Counted from the stretch's first letter, positions 51,079 to 60,222 are shown. The stretch: 64,000 nucleotides of DNA from JAFDVL01 sp964631865 (GCA_964631865.1 CAZWAK010000016.1:1-64000), one strand, 5' to 3'. Numbers and translations: made by a program. Notes: generated by a model not told the origin, from the sequence alone.

Positions 51079-51885
51079 TTATCTCCGACCAATCATTGCG
51101 CGAACTTCCTCTGGAGAATAGGGTGGTCTCTTGCTGTGTATTACCGCGTGACAATTGGGACAAATCGGAATCAGGTCTTCTGCTGGATTGACTGTATAGG
51201 TCTCGCCAATTTCTGAAAGCGGTTTTAAATGGTGAACATGGATGTACCCAGCAACGGCCTTTCCATAAAACGAGCCAAATTCAATACCGCAAACGGCGCA
51301 CTTTGCACCATGAATTTCAATACATTTTTGCCGTGCAGCAGAGTTACGCTCAAAGGCATTTACTGTGATTTGCCGAAGTGCTCCTTCGTGAAATACTTCC
51401 TCTTCAAAACTTACTTCATCAGGCAGCCTGAATTTGGAGGCTTCGGAATAATTAGCCCAAAGCAATTCAAGTTCTGTAACCACGTCATCAGAAATGCAGA
51501 TGCCAGAGGATTGTGCATCCCAATGAACTTTGTTGAAGGGCGGTAATTTCAACAAATCACGAGGCAAGATAGTGTCTTGAAGTGGATCAAGCAGCCGATC
51601 AAATTTAATGTCTACACAGCGACAAATTTCCCCTTGTTCTGCACGCTCTGTTTCCCAATGTGGCGCAGTGTAACTATCATCCACAACACGGCCAGAACCC
51701 ATAATTCCTTTTGGCGAGATACCAAGCCTGATCAGAAAGATTCGATCCCCTTTCTGGATAGACTTATTGTTGCCACAACTCCAAGAGTCAATTACAGCAC
51801 CGCCGTTTTGAACGGCATCCGACATCTCTCCAAGGTTATCCCAAGAAAAACGCTTTGGATTCCAAGTCAGAAGATACGCTGGCAT
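51079..51885 (-). CDS. EVE-HNH nuclease (putative modification-dependent restriction enzyme)
   Basis: The 268-aa protein has an N-terminal EVE/PUA-like domain (about residues 1-130: AYLLTWNPKRFSWDNLGEM, GDRIFLIRLGISPKGIMGSG), which in characterised relatives binds modified bases such as 5-methyl- or 5-hydroxymethylcytosine. A C-terminal HNH nuclease domain follows (about 190-265) with the zinc-type CAVCGIEF, IHVHHLKPLSEIG and LIPICPNCHAVIHSK. This combination is known from enzymes that cut modified, mostly phage, DNA. The gene is AT-richer than its neighbours, consistent with transfer. Confidence 0.87.
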   Translation of the reverse strand: MPAYLLTWNPKRFSWDNLGEMSDAVQNGGAVIDSWSCGNNKSIQKGDRIFLIRLGISPKGIMGSGRVVDDSYTAPHWETERAEQGEICRCVDIKFDRLLDPLQDTILPRDLLKLPPFNKVHWDAQSSGICISDDVVTELELLWANYSEASKFRLPDEVSFEEEVFHEGALRQITVNAFERNSAARQKCIEIHGAKCAVCGIEFGSFYGKAVAGYIHVHHLKPLSEIGETYTVNPAEDLIPICPNCHAVIHSKRPPYSPEEVRAMIGRR

Positions 51886-51901
51886 TTCAAACTCCTCGTG
51901 A

Positions 51902-52441
51902 TCAACTGTAACATTTCGTTTTTCTGCTCATTCGCAAGACAGATTCTTCCTGCGTCAGCGTTTCAATCTCATCAATTGCCACCCACGCCAAATCTTTCGA
52001 CTCACTCGTGACGACCAACGGCGCGGTTCGATCTGCCACCAACAAAAATCGCACATCGTAATGAAAGTGCGCGGGTTCATTGGGGCGCGCGGGGATTTCG
52101 TGAATGTCTACGTCAAAGATCGCGGGCGAATGTGGGCGCACGGCAACGCCGGTTTCTTCGCGGGCTTCGCGCGACGCGGCGCTGAGCATATCCGCATCGT
52201 CTTCGATGTGACCGCCGGGTTGCAGCCATTTGTTCAGCTTGCCGTGATGTAAGAGCAGCGCGTGCGAAAACGTTTCGTCCACAATCCACGCGGAACCAGT
52301 CAAGTGACCGACCAGCAATTCGCGTGCATAAAAATTCTCGTGTTCGCGCACGAAGGCGACGATGCGCTCATGCATTTGTTGTTCGTGCGCATCGAACGGT
52401 TGATGTGCATTGAGAAGTTGTAGAACAGAAGCTTGCTGCAT
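51902..52441 (-). CDS. Nudix hydrolase
   Basis: The 179-aa protein carries a Nudix box, GGHIEDDADMLSAASREA then REETGV (GX5EX7REUXEEXGU pattern). Nudix enzymes hydrolyse nucleoside diphosphate derivatives with Mg2+. LNKWLQPGGHIE is typical for the ADP-ribose/8-oxo-dGTP-like group, but the substrate cannot be read from the sequence. It stands between the HNH gene and the divergent DUF5678 gene and starts near 52441 without an obvious ribosome site. Confidence 0.87.
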   Translation of the reverse strand: MQQASVLQLLNAHQPFDAHEQQMHERIVAFVREHENFYARELLVGHLTGSAWIVDETFSHALLLHHGKLNKWLQPGGHIEDDADMLSAASREAREETGVAVRPHSPAIFDVDIHEIPARPNEPAHFHYDVRFLLVADRTAPLVVTSESKDLAWVAIDEIETLTQEESVLRMSRKTKCYS

Positions 52442-52474
52442 CGTGTGTTATACTGCCGCCCGGAGGTGGTCATT

Positions 52475-52723
52475 ATGTCCGTCAAAACATTACCGAAAGT
52501 ATTTCCGGCTCGGTTGAAGCATTTGGATCGTACCAAAGAAATGCAATGGCTCCGAGAACATCGCCAGCAATATTTGGGACAATGGGTTTTGCTGTGGGGA
52601 GATCAATTGATTGCCAGCGGCAAAGACCCTAAACCTTTAGTCGCCGAAGCGCGTGCCAACGGTTATGACCGCCCGTTGATTGTTCATGTGACCGAGCCAA
52701 TTGATATGGGGGGCTGGTCGTGA
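52475..52723 (+). CDS. DUF5678 protein
   Basis: The 82-aa protein starts at 52475 behind a GGAGG site. It has the DUF5678 pattern KEMQWLREHRQQYLGQWVLL, then LIASGKDPKPLVAEARANG. Such proteins are often found next to small aspartic-protease-like proteins, as here. Its TGA overlaps the GTG start of the following gene (GTGA), which shows translational coupling. No activity is known. Confidence 0.82.
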   Translation: MSVKTLPKVFPARLKHLDRTKEMQWLREHRQQYLGQWVLLWGDQLIASGKDPKPLVAEARANGYDRPLIVHVTEPIDMGGWS

Positions 52724-53130
52724 ATCCCTATTGGCTGGAGTTTGCATACCGCCATTCCTATCATCTCGAAGACGAAATTACCGTTCCGATCAGCATAGCT
52801 GCTGGCGATTATTACGCTGATGTCTCAGCCAAGCTCGACACCGGAAGCAAATATTGCGTGCTGCAACCAAGTTATGCTGACTTGTTGGAACTTGATCTCA
52901 CCGCAGGCGTGCCACAAAAACTGCGAACCGCAACCGGAACGTTTTATGCGTATGGTCACGAAGTCATTGTTTCTGTTTTTGACTTGTCGTGGCACGCTAC
53001 AGTTTATTTTGCAGAGTCTGAACGCTTTCCTGTCAATGTTGTTGGACGCATCGGCTTTCTCGATCAGTTACGCATTGCGCTGATTGATTATGACCAAATC
53101 TTCTACGCCAGCCGTTACGAAGATCAATAA
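52720..53130 (+). CDS. retropepsin-like aspartic protease domain protein
   Basis: The 136-aa protein uses a GTG start at 52720 overlapping the DUF5678 stop. It has the aspartic-protease motif AKLDTGSKYCVLQP (DTG) and a flap-like stretch, then VVGRIGFLDQLRIALIDYD, which looks like the hydrophobic-hydrophobic-Gly motif near the end. The length fits a single-domain retropepsin-like fold that would act as a homodimer. Commonly paired with DUF5678. Substrate and role unknown. Confidence 0.8.
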   Translation: MNPYWLEFAYRHSYHLEDEITVPISIAAGDYYADVSAKLDTGSKYCVLQPSYADLLELDLTAGVPQKLRTATGTFYAYGHEVIVSVFDLSWHATVYFAESERFPVNVVGRIGFLDQLRIALIDYDQIFYASRYEDQ

Positions 53131-53132
53131 CT

Positions 53133-53705
53133 TCATGCCCGCCCGTCGAATTCACCGGTCACGGTGCTGACGCGCACAACTTCGCCGTCTTTGATGAACA
53201 GCGGCACGCGGATTTCCAAGCCCGTTTCCAACGTCGCCTGTTTCGTTGCGCCACCCGATGCGCTGTTGCCAGAAGCATTGCCGCCAGTTTCTTTGACTTC
53301 CAATTCGACGAATTGCGGAAGCTGCAACGACACCGCTTCGCCGTTGTATTTCAGCGCCTGCAACGACAATCCGTCTTTCAGGTAATAACGATCATCGCCA
53401 ATCTGTTCGGCGTCGAACGTGAATTGGTCGTAGGTGCTTTCGTCCATAAAGTGAAAGCCTTCGCCGTCCGCGTACAGGAACGAAGCGGGTGTCAATTCGA
53501 CATCGCATTCGCTGAATTTCTCGCTCGTCTTGAACGACTTTTCCTGTACCGAACCGTTCAGCAAATGCCGGAGCTTCGTGCGCACCATCGTGGATGCGCC
53601 GCGTGCGGAGGGCGACGCGAAGGTAACTTCGACGACCGTGTAGGGTTGGCCTTCGACTTCGATGGCCAGTTTACGTTTGAGTTCGTTTGCCCCAATCAAT
53701 GCCAT
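53133..53705 (-). CDS. efpL: elongation factor P-like protein EfpL (YeiP)
   Basis: The 190-aa protein has the three-domain EF-P fold. The EF-P tip lysine is absent: the loop reads TFASPSARGASTMVRTKL, with Arg35 at the tip, which is the YeiP/EfpL signature. FLYADGEGFHFMDESTYDQF and the end DGEVVRVSTVTGEFDGRA are also typical. EfpL helps ribosomes over polyproline and other hard motifs. GGAG lies before the start at 53705. It starts 2 nt after the P450 stop. No EF-P itself is visible here. Confidence 0.9.
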   Translation of the reverse strand: MALIGANELKRKLAIEVEGQPYTVVEVTFASPSARGASTMVRTKLRHLLNGSVQEKSFKTSEKFSECDVELTPASFLYADGEGFHFMDESTYDQFTFDAEQIGDDRYYLKDGLSLQALKYNGEAVSLQLPQFVELEVKETGGNASGNSASGGATKQATLETGLEIRVPLFIKDGEVVRVSTVTGEFDGRA

Positions 53706-53707
53706 TG

Positions 53708-55066
53708 TTATCGTTTCTCCAAATACATTTTCATCCCGTGTTTCGGGCGTAGCGTAATCAATGCACGCGGCTCGACCGGATGACCGGAAACCAATCGTGG
53801 CTTCCATTGTTGCGCGAGCGTTGCGATCACTAACGACGCTTCCATCCACGCAAACGCTTCACCGATGCAGGTGCGCGTGCCGCCGCCGAACGGGAAGTAG
53901 GAAAACTTCGGACGCGCTTCTTTCAATTCCGGCGTCCAACGTTCGGGAACGAATTTCTCCGGCTCCGGGAACCACCGCGCGTCGTGATGAACGAGGTATT
54001 GACTGTGCAGAGTCAGATCGCCCGTCTTGATTTTGTAGCCGTCCAGTTCGTGATCCACTAGCGCGCGGCGTCCGATGATCCACGCGGGCGGATACAAGCG
54101 CATCGCTTCGGCAAACACCATTTCGGCGTAGCGCAATTTAGGCAAATCCTCGAACGTTGGCAAGCGGCCTTGCAAGACTGCATCAATCTCCGCGTGCAAC
54201 TTGGCTTCGGCCTCCGGGTATTGCGAAAGCAAATACCACGTCCACGTCAAAGCGGTTGCGGTCGTTTCGTGACCGGCAAGGAAGATAGTCAATGCTTCGT
54301 CGCGCACTTGTTGATCGGTCATCCCGCCCGTGCCGCCTTCTTCGTCCTGCGCCATTAACAGCATCGAAAGAAAATCGCCACAATCCACATTGCTTTTTCG
54401 ACGTTCGCGGATGATGCCGTAAATAATGTCGTCGAGCCGTTGCCGCGCTCGTTCAAAGCGCCGATTGCTCGGCAGCGGCAGCCGCGACAGGATTGCTGCC
54501 AGCGGATTCGGAATGCGTTCGGCAACACTCATCGCGTCGGTCAAAGCTTGCCCGACATCATTCGCTTCATCTTCGACATCCGCATCGAACAACGTCCGCC
54601 CCGCGATCACAAGCGTAAGCCGCATCATCTCCTGCGACATCTCAAGCGTTTCTCTCGCCGGAAGCGACGCCCAACGATCCCGCATTCGGCGCGCATCTTC
54701 CACCATCGAAGCGGCATACGAAGCGACACGCTGCCGATGGAAGGCGGGTTGCACCAAACGTCGCTGGCGCAAGTGCGTTTCGCCCTCGCTCGTCAACAAG
54801 CCCTCGCCGAGCAACGGCTTCATCATCTGAATGCCGCGCCCTTTCATGAACTTCTTTTGATTGACGACCAGCACGTCGCGGATGTGTTCCGGATGACTCA
54901 GCACCCATACCGGCTGTGTCGCGATGCGAAAGCGCACGACATCGCCGTGTTCTTCTTTGAGCTTCCGCAAAAAGCTCAACCGATCTCCCCGCATCGCCAA
55001 GAGGATGCGCAGCGTCGAGCCTGTGTAAGCGGGTTTGGGCGGGGATTGCGAAATGACAGCGGACAT
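53708..55066 (-). CDS. cytochrome P450
   Basis: The 452-aa protein has the I-helix oxygen-binding motif FLAGHETTATAL, the ExxR motif EAMRLYPP, PERF-like VPERWTPE and the haem loop FPFGGGTRTCIGEAFAWME with the thiolate Cys400. It resembles fatty-acid or bulky-alkane hydroxylating bacterial P450s (CYP102/110/120-like), but the substrate is open. It needs electrons from a separate reductase, and none is adjacent. It precedes efpL by 2 nt, so the two are probably in one operon. Confidence 0.93.
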   Translation of the reverse strand: MSAVISQSPPKPAYTGSTLRILLAMRGDRLSFLRKLKEEHGDVVRFRIATQPVWVLSHPEHIRDVLVVNQKKFMKGRGIQMMKPLLGEGLLTSEGETHLRQRRLVQPAFHRQRVASYAASMVEDARRMRDRWASLPARETLEMSQEMMRLTLVIAGRTLFDADVEDEANDVGQALTDAMSVAERIPNPLAAILSRLPLPSNRRFERARQRLDDIIYGIIRERRKSNVDCGDFLSMLLMAQDEEGGTGGMTDQQVRDEALTIFLAGHETTATALTWTWYLLSQYPEAEAKLHAEIDAVLQGRLPTFEDLPKLRYAEMVFAEAMRLYPPAWIIGRRALVDHELDGYKIKTGDLTLHSQYLVHHDARWFPEPEKFVPERWTPELKEARPKFSYFPFGGGTRTCIGEAFAWMEASLVIATLAQQWKPRLVSGHPVEPRALITLRPKHGMKMYLEKR

Positions 55067-55211
55067 AGAAATTCCCTCACAATGAAAATCAGGACGCGCC
55101 GATTATAAAGCCTGTTCTCCGTTGTGTCGTGTCGGTGGCAAAAGAATTTCTGGCACGCCATCTCTTCTGCTGTGTAGCTGCGCCGATAAAACTTCTGCTA
55201 TATTGACGGCG

Positions 55212-56264
55212 ATGCAGTATCCGACTTCATTTCAAATTGCGGGCCGCGAACTCTCACCGCCGCTGATTTTGTCACCGATGGCCGGCGTCACGGATTCGCC
55301 GTTTCGTCGCATTGCGAAAAAATGTGGCGGCCTCGGTTTGATCGTCACCGAATTCATCAGCGTCGAAGGCTTGACGCGCGGCAATATGCGGTCGCACGAG
55401 ATGATGCGATTTACGCCGCAGGAGCGTCCGATTGCGATTCAGATCTTCGGCTACGACGAAGTGCGGATGCGTTGGGCGGCGGAGATTGCCGAAGAAGCGG
55501 GTGCGGATTTCGTGGACATCAACTGCGGTTGCCCGGCGAAGAAAGTGACGAACGGCGGTGGCGGTTCGAGCTTGCTGCGCGATTTGCCGCAACTAAAAAA
55601 AATTCTGCTCGAAGTCAAACGCGCGATTTCGATACCGATGACGGTGAAGATTCGCGCGGGCTGGGACGACAAAACGATCAACTGCATTGAAGTCGCCAAG
55701 CTGATTGAAGATTGCGGCGCTTCGATGGTCACGTTGCACGGACGCACGCGCGTGCAGGGTTACAAAGGCTTTGCCAATTGGGACTTGGTGCGCGCAATCA
55801 AAGAGAATGTTTCGATCCCAGTGTCGGGCAGCGGCGACATTTTGAACCCACAACACGCGATGCAACGCTTTACCGAAACAGGGTGCAACGCGGTTCACAT
55901 CGGGCGCGCGGCGATTGCGAACCCATGGATTTTCCGGCAAACGTGGGAAACTATGAACGGCCTCGAACCCTATCAACCGACGCCGAAAGAGATGCACGAA
56001 TTGTATTACGAATATCTTGGCTACCTGCGCGAAGCGATGCCGGAACGCGGCGTAATCGGGCGTTTGAAAATGCTGTCGGCGCAATTTATGCGCGGCGTGG
56101 CGAATGCGACACACCTGCGCACATCGGCGTTGCGCGCACAATCAATCGCCGAGATGTTGCCGTTCGTGGACGAGTATTTCGCGCTGGCCGAACAGTTCGG
56201 CGTGGACATGCATTTGCAAACCGCGCGCGATGAAGCGGCGGAAGCGATGACCTGTGGCGCGTAG
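55212..56264 (+). CDS. dus: tRNA-dihydrouridine synthase
   Basis: This FMN-dependent enzyme reduces uridines in tRNA D-loops. The 350-aa protein starts MQYPTSFQIA at 55212. Motifs are LSPMAGVTDSPFRRIAKKCG, VDINCGCPAKKVTNGGGG with the catalytic Cys, VTLHGRTRVQGYKG and SGSGDILNPQHA. It is DusB-like in length. Divergent from the P450 gene, and followed by a strong palindromic terminator. Confidence 0.93.
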   Translation: MQYPTSFQIAGRELSPPLILSPMAGVTDSPFRRIAKKCGGLGLIVTEFISVEGLTRGNMRSHEMMRFTPQERPIAIQIFGYDEVRMRWAAEIAEEAGADFVDINCGCPAKKVTNGGGGSSLLRDLPQLKKILLEVKRAISIPMTVKIRAGWDDKTINCIEVAKLIEDCGASMVTLHGRTRVQGYKGFANWDLVRAIKENVSIPVSGSGDILNPQHAMQRFTETGCNAVHIGRAAIANPWIFRQTWETMNGLEPYQPTPKEMHELYYEYLGYLREAMPERGVIGRLKMLSAQFMRGVANATHLRTSALRAQSIAEMLPFVDEYFALAEQFGVDMHLQTARDEAAEAMTCGA

Positions 56265-56280
56265 TTGACGCACACAACAC

Positions 56281-56320
56281 AGCGCGATTTGGCAAATCGC
56301 GCTACGCTTAATTTTTTTTT
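56281..56320 (+). terminator. palindromic terminator after dus
   Basis: AGCGCGATTT (56281-56290) and AAATCGCGCT (56294-56303) form a perfect 10-bp stem with a 3-nt loop, followed by a T-run at about 56312-56320. Its ends (AGCG and CGCTAC) match the palindrome family at 9882-9959 and 60156-60183. Confidence 0.85.
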
Positions 56321-56564
56321 CAGCTTTTTCGGTCATTTGTTTCTCTTACTTCGTGGACGCTTGGCATTTGTTGCGAATTGATGCACTATGATGCGCGTCC
56401 GAGACAAAAGTCTTTTCCAGCCAACAGTAAACCGGTCTGAGCGCAAGGTCATCCTCGCTGCTCCTCCGTTCGGCGTATGTTGAAGAGTTGGCTGCGCTAC
56501 AGTTACAACCGCACAGGCTGCTTGGCTGTGTTGAGATGTCTGACTTACAACCCAGGAGGATTCT
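56321..56564 (+). other. upstream spacer of the DUF1549/DUF1553 gene
   Basis: A possible -10 TATGAT lies at 56387-56392 with a weak TTGGCA (56361) at an unusual spacing of 20 nt. AGGAGG lies just before the next start codon. No ORF is convincing. Confidence 0.3.
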
Positions 56565-58598
56565 ATGCCTTTATCCCTGAAAGGTAGTAGAAATGATTCG
56601 TATAAACCCCAATTCATAAAACGACTGGTGGCATTGGTGTTGGCGGCCTTTGGCGGGCTGACCGCACTGGATTTCTCCACCGATCAATTCACTTCACAAG
56701 CCCAACAACGAAGAGTCGCCCGTACGCAAACGGTCGAGTCGCCCGTTTCGATTTCAGATTGCGCGTTTTTGAAAAACCCGGAAGAGTTTCGTGAAGCGCA
56801 GGCGCGGCATCGCCTCGCGGTTGCGCGCACGACCCAGGCTTTTACGGAAAGCGTGCGTCCCAAGACAGAAGCCCTCGTTGCGCCGCAGCAAATACCACGC
56901 AAAAACTTCATTGACCAAATTCTGTTTGAGCGAATGGCGCGCGATGGCGTGAACTCTGCGCCGCTGTGTAGCGATGCGGAATTCATTCGCCGCGCGACGC
57001 TGGATTTGACGGGGCGCATTCCGTCGCCAGAGGAGGTGACGCAGTTTTTGGACGACACGACGCCGAACAAACGCGATCTGTTGGTGGATGCGCTGGTGCA
57101 ATCGGCGGAGTACATTGATAAATGGACGGTGTTCTTTGGCGATTTATACCGCAACTCCGCGTTTGCCACGAACATCAATGTCTATCGGGGCGGGCGCGAT
57201 GCGTTTTACTACTACATCAAAGACGCCATCAGCAGCAATCGCGGCTACGATCAAATCACCACCGATTTGATCGCGGGCAACGGCGACAGCTTCAACCCGG
57301 CGGAAGGCTTCACGAACTTCATCGTGCTGGGGAATGTTCCGATGGGGCCGGCGCAGGACACAATGGACGGCCTGGCCGTGAAAGTGTCCAGCACGTTCCT
57401 CGGCGTCAGCGCCGTGGATTGTTTGTTGTGTCACGATGGGCGTGGCCATCTGGATCAAGTCAATGTGTGGGGCACAGCCCGGAAACGCTCCGAAGCCTAC
57501 GGCCTGTCGGCGTTTTTCGCGCGCACGGCACGACGCGCTGTGCAATTAGGCACGCCGCCCACGACCAACTACGTCAAATACCTCATCTCAGAAAACGCGA
57601 CCGGCGAATACAACCTGAACACGAATTTCGGCAATCGGCAAACGCGCTCGGCGGTCAATGGTCGGACGACGGCAGCGCCGGAATATATGTTCGGCGGCGG
57701 CACGGTTCTCACGGGTGAAAATCGGCGGCAGGCGCTGGCCCGCCTCGTCATTCGCGACCCGCAATTTGCCCGCGCGACGGTGAATTACTTATGGGAAAAA
57801 TTGATGGTCGAAGGGCTGGTTTCGCCCTCGAACGCCTTTGATCCGGCGCGGCTCGACCCGAATGCGCAGATGCCCGAAGGCTGGACGTTGCAACCCGCCA
57901 ACGCCGAACTGCTTGAAGCCCTGGCACAGGATTTCAAGCAAAAAGGCTTCGATCTGCGCTACCTGATTGCCACGATTGCCAAATCCAGCGCCTACCAATT
58001 GTCGTCGCAATACGCGGGCGAATGGAAGCTGGACTACCTGCCTTACTTCGCGCGGAAATATGTGCGGCGGTTGGATGCCGAAGAAATTCACGATGCCATC
58101 GTCAAAGCCACTGGCATTATGCCGACGATGGGCTTTGGCGGACAGCCCGCACAAGTCGGTTACGTCATCACGAACGACCTCAATCAGGAAGTCTGGCGCA
58201 CGCCCTGGGCGATGCAATTGCCCGAAGCGACCGAGCCACGCAGCAACGGCGGCGCGCGCGCGTTTCTGGATTCCTTCCTGCGCGGCGACCGCGATCAAAA
58301 ACTGCGCACGGTGGATGCCTCGATCCTGCAATCGCTGAATTTGATGAACAACTCGTTCGTGATGGGACGGATTCACCGCACGAACACAGGCTCGTATGTT
58401 TCCCGCCTGCTGACTGACACCAGCCTGACCAATGAACAAATCATTGAACGGTTATACCTCGCAACGCTCTCGCGCAAACCAACGGCGAACGAGGCCGCCA
58501 AGCTGCTGCCCTACTACACGAGATTGGGCAAGCAGGTGGCAACCGAAAGCGTGCAATGGGTATTACTGAACAAGGTTGATTTCATGTTCAATTACTAA
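56565..58598 (+). CDS. DUF1549/DUF1553 domain protein with CxxCH motif
   Basis: The 677-aa protein has a signal or anchor helix near the N-terminus (VALVLAAFGGLTALDF). The DUF1549 part is at about residues 115-300 (FIRRATLDLTGRIPSPEEV) and DUF1553 in the second half (ARLVIRDPQFARATVNYLW, YVRRLDAEEIHDAIV). A single haem-type CLLCH (Cys286, Cys289, His290) lies between. These PSCyt-like proteins are abundant in Planctomycetes and Acidobacteriota, always next to a DUF1501 gene. The biochemical role is not known. A sulfatase- or polysaccharide-linked role is often guessed. Confidence 0.88.
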   Translation: MPLSLKGSRNDSYKPQFIKRLVALVLAAFGGLTALDFSTDQFTSQAQQRRVARTQTVESPVSISDCAFLKNPEEFREAQARHRLAVARTTQAFTESVRPKTEALVAPQQIPRKNFIDQILFERMARDGVNSAPLCSDAEFIRRATLDLTGRIPSPEEVTQFLDDTTPNKRDLLVDALVQSAEYIDKWTVFFGDLYRNSAFATNINVYRGGRDAFYYYIKDAISSNRGYDQITTDLIAGNGDSFNPAEGFTNFIVLGNVPMGPAQDTMDGLAVKVSSTFLGVSAVDCLLCHDGRGHLDQVNVWGTARKRSEAYGLSAFFARTARRAVQLGTPPTTNYVKYLISENATGEYNLNTNFGNRQTRSAVNGRTTAAPEYMFGGGTVLTGENRRQALARLVIRDPQFARATVNYLWEKLMVEGLVSPSNAFDPARLDPNAQMPEGWTLQPANAELLEALAQDFKQKGFDLRYLIATIAKSSAYQLSSQYAGEWKLDYLPYFARKYVRRLDAEEIHDAIVKATGIMPTMGFGGQPAQVGYVITNDLNQEVWRTPWAMQLPEATEPRSNGGARAFLDSFLRGDRDQKLRTVDASILQSLNLMNNSFVMGRIHRTNTGSYVSRLLTDTSLTNEQIIERLYLATLSRKPTANEAAKLLPYYTRLGKQVATESVQWVLLNKVDFMFNY

Positions 58599-58629
58599 GG
58601 CCGAGGACGGCAGAAAGGAAGAGACAATC

Positions 58630-60129
58630 ATGACAGACCATCTTCATCCCGAACATTCCTGTGCAGTTTGTAAACCGTTGCGGCCCGTGAATTCGACCTT
58701 GTGGAGCGGCCCGATGTTGGGGCGGCGCAACTTCTTCAAAGTTGCGAGCACGGGCGTCGCAGGCTTTTTCCTGTCGCCGCTCGTGAAACCGACGGCGGCG
58801 GTTGCAGGCGTGACCCCGAAGCTCAAAGGCACGGCAAGGAACGTCATCTTCATCCTGATGGGCGGTGCGCCGAGTCACGTGGACACGTTCGATTTGAAAG
58901 TCGGTGCCTGGACGCCGACCAATTTCAATCCGACCACATACAACAACGGCGCGTTGCTGTTCCCGCAAGGGTTGATGCCCAATGTTGCCGAACATCTAAA
59001 CAAACTTGCCATTCTGCGATCCGTGCGTGCGCCTGCGCTCGTGCATCAGTTGCAGCAAGTCTGGACGCAGATTGCCCGCAGCCCCAGCTCGGCGCTCGGC
59101 AAGATCGCACCGAACATCGGCAGCGTCGTCGCGTTGGAAATGGAAGCCCAACGCACACCCGAGCAAAAACTGCCGGGCTTCCTCTCGCTCAATACCGGAG
59201 GCAATCTGGTGGGGGCCGGGTATTTCAATGCGCGCTTCGCTCCGTTCGATGTTGGAGCTTCGCCGAACGGCTTGGCGAATCTTGCCAATGCCGATGGTCG
59301 GACGCTGTTCGAGACGCGCTACGAGATGCTGCAAGCCGTAGACGGCGAACTGCGCCAAAACTCTCCGTTGGGGAATGCGGTTTACGATATGGAGAGTTTC
59401 TACGCGCAAAGCAAAGGCATGATGTACAACACCGAAGTGGACAGCGTGTTCAAATTCAGTACCGCTGACCAGCAGCGCTACGGCAACACCGGCTTCGGCA
59501 ATTCCTGCGTTACGGCACGCAATTTGGTGAAAGCCAATTTGGGCACGCGCTACATTCAAATCAACATTGGCGGCTGGGACAATCACGTCAATATCTACGC
59601 CAATCCTGGTGGCATTTACGGCCCGGCGGGACAATTCGACAAAGGCTTCTCGAATTTACTGGCTGACCTCGCTGCTTTGCCCGGCACACAAGGCGGTTCG
59701 TTGCTTGACGAAACATTGATCGTGGCGATGGGCGAGTTTGGGCGCACGGTCGGGTCGCCCACCGTCAATGCCGGACGCGATCACTTCTTCCAGCAATTCT
59801 GCGTGATGGCGGGCGGCGGCGTCGAAGGCGGCAAAGTCATCGGTTCCACGACGGCAACCGGGGGCAGCACGCAGGAACGCGGCTGGTCACAAAACCGCGA
59901 CATCGTGAATGAAGACATTGCCGCGACGATTTATTCGGCGCTCGGCATTGATTACACCAAGACGCGCAACGATGACCCGTTTGGACGCGGCTTCGAGTAT
60001 GTTCCCTTCGCTTCCGAAGGCGCGTGGTATCCGGTGATGGAGGTCTTCGACAACAATCGCTTCAATCCGCGCGGCGGTCGTCCCGGCACGCGACGCCGGG
60101 ATGGAGGAGGCCGCGGAAACAATCCCTAA
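58630..60129 (+). CDS. DUF1501 domain protein, Tat-exported
   Basis: The 499-aa protein starts at 58630 with an AGGAAGAG site. A twin-arginine signal (GRRNFFKVASTGVAGFFLS) lies about 30 residues in, after a Cys-containing stretch. The alkaline-phosphatase-like DUF1501 fold follows: VIFILMGGAPSHVDTFDL, INIGGWDNHVNIY and VAMGEFGRTVGSP. The C-terminus is Gly/Arg-rich (RRDGGGRGNNP). It is 31 nt after its usual partner. The enzyme activity is unproven, and a hydrolase role for sulfated or phosphorylated groups is inferred from the fold. Confidence 0.88.
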   Translation: MTDHLHPEHSCAVCKPLRPVNSTLWSGPMLGRRNFFKVASTGVAGFFLSPLVKPTAAVAGVTPKLKGTARNVIFILMGGAPSHVDTFDLKVGAWTPTNFNPTTYNNGALLFPQGLMPNVAEHLNKLAILRSVRAPALVHQLQQVWTQIARSPSSALGKIAPNIGSVVALEMEAQRTPEQKLPGFLSLNTGGNLVGAGYFNARFAPFDVGASPNGLANLANADGRTLFETRYEMLQAVDGELRQNSPLGNAVYDMESFYAQSKGMMYNTEVDSVFKFSTADQQRYGNTGFGNSCVTARNLVKANLGTRYIQINIGGWDNHVNIYANPGGIYGPAGQFDKGFSNLLADLAALPGTQGGSLLDETLIVAMGEFGRTVGSPTVNAGRDHFFQQFCVMAGGGVEGGKVIGSTTATGGSTQERGWSQNRDIVNEDIAATIYSALGIDYTKTRNDDPFGRGFEYVPFASEGAWYPVMEVFDNNRFNPRGGRPGTRRRDGGGRGNNP

Positions 60130-60155
60130 CAACAACTTTGCTCCCCAAGCAAAGC

Positions 60156-60190
60156 CGGGTAGCGATTGTGCAATCGCTACCCGATTTTAT
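60156..60190. terminator. bidirectional palindromic terminator
   Basis: CGGGTAGCGATTG (60156-60168) and CAATCGCTACCCG (60171-60183) form a perfect 13-bp inverted repeat, followed by ATTTTATTTG. It lies between the convergent DUF1501 gene and the histidine kinase gene. The core GTAGCG...CGCTAC matches the other palindromes in this window. Confidence 0.85.
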
Positions 60191-60222
60191 TTGTACCAAC
60201 AAGATGCCTTGCCTGCACAACG

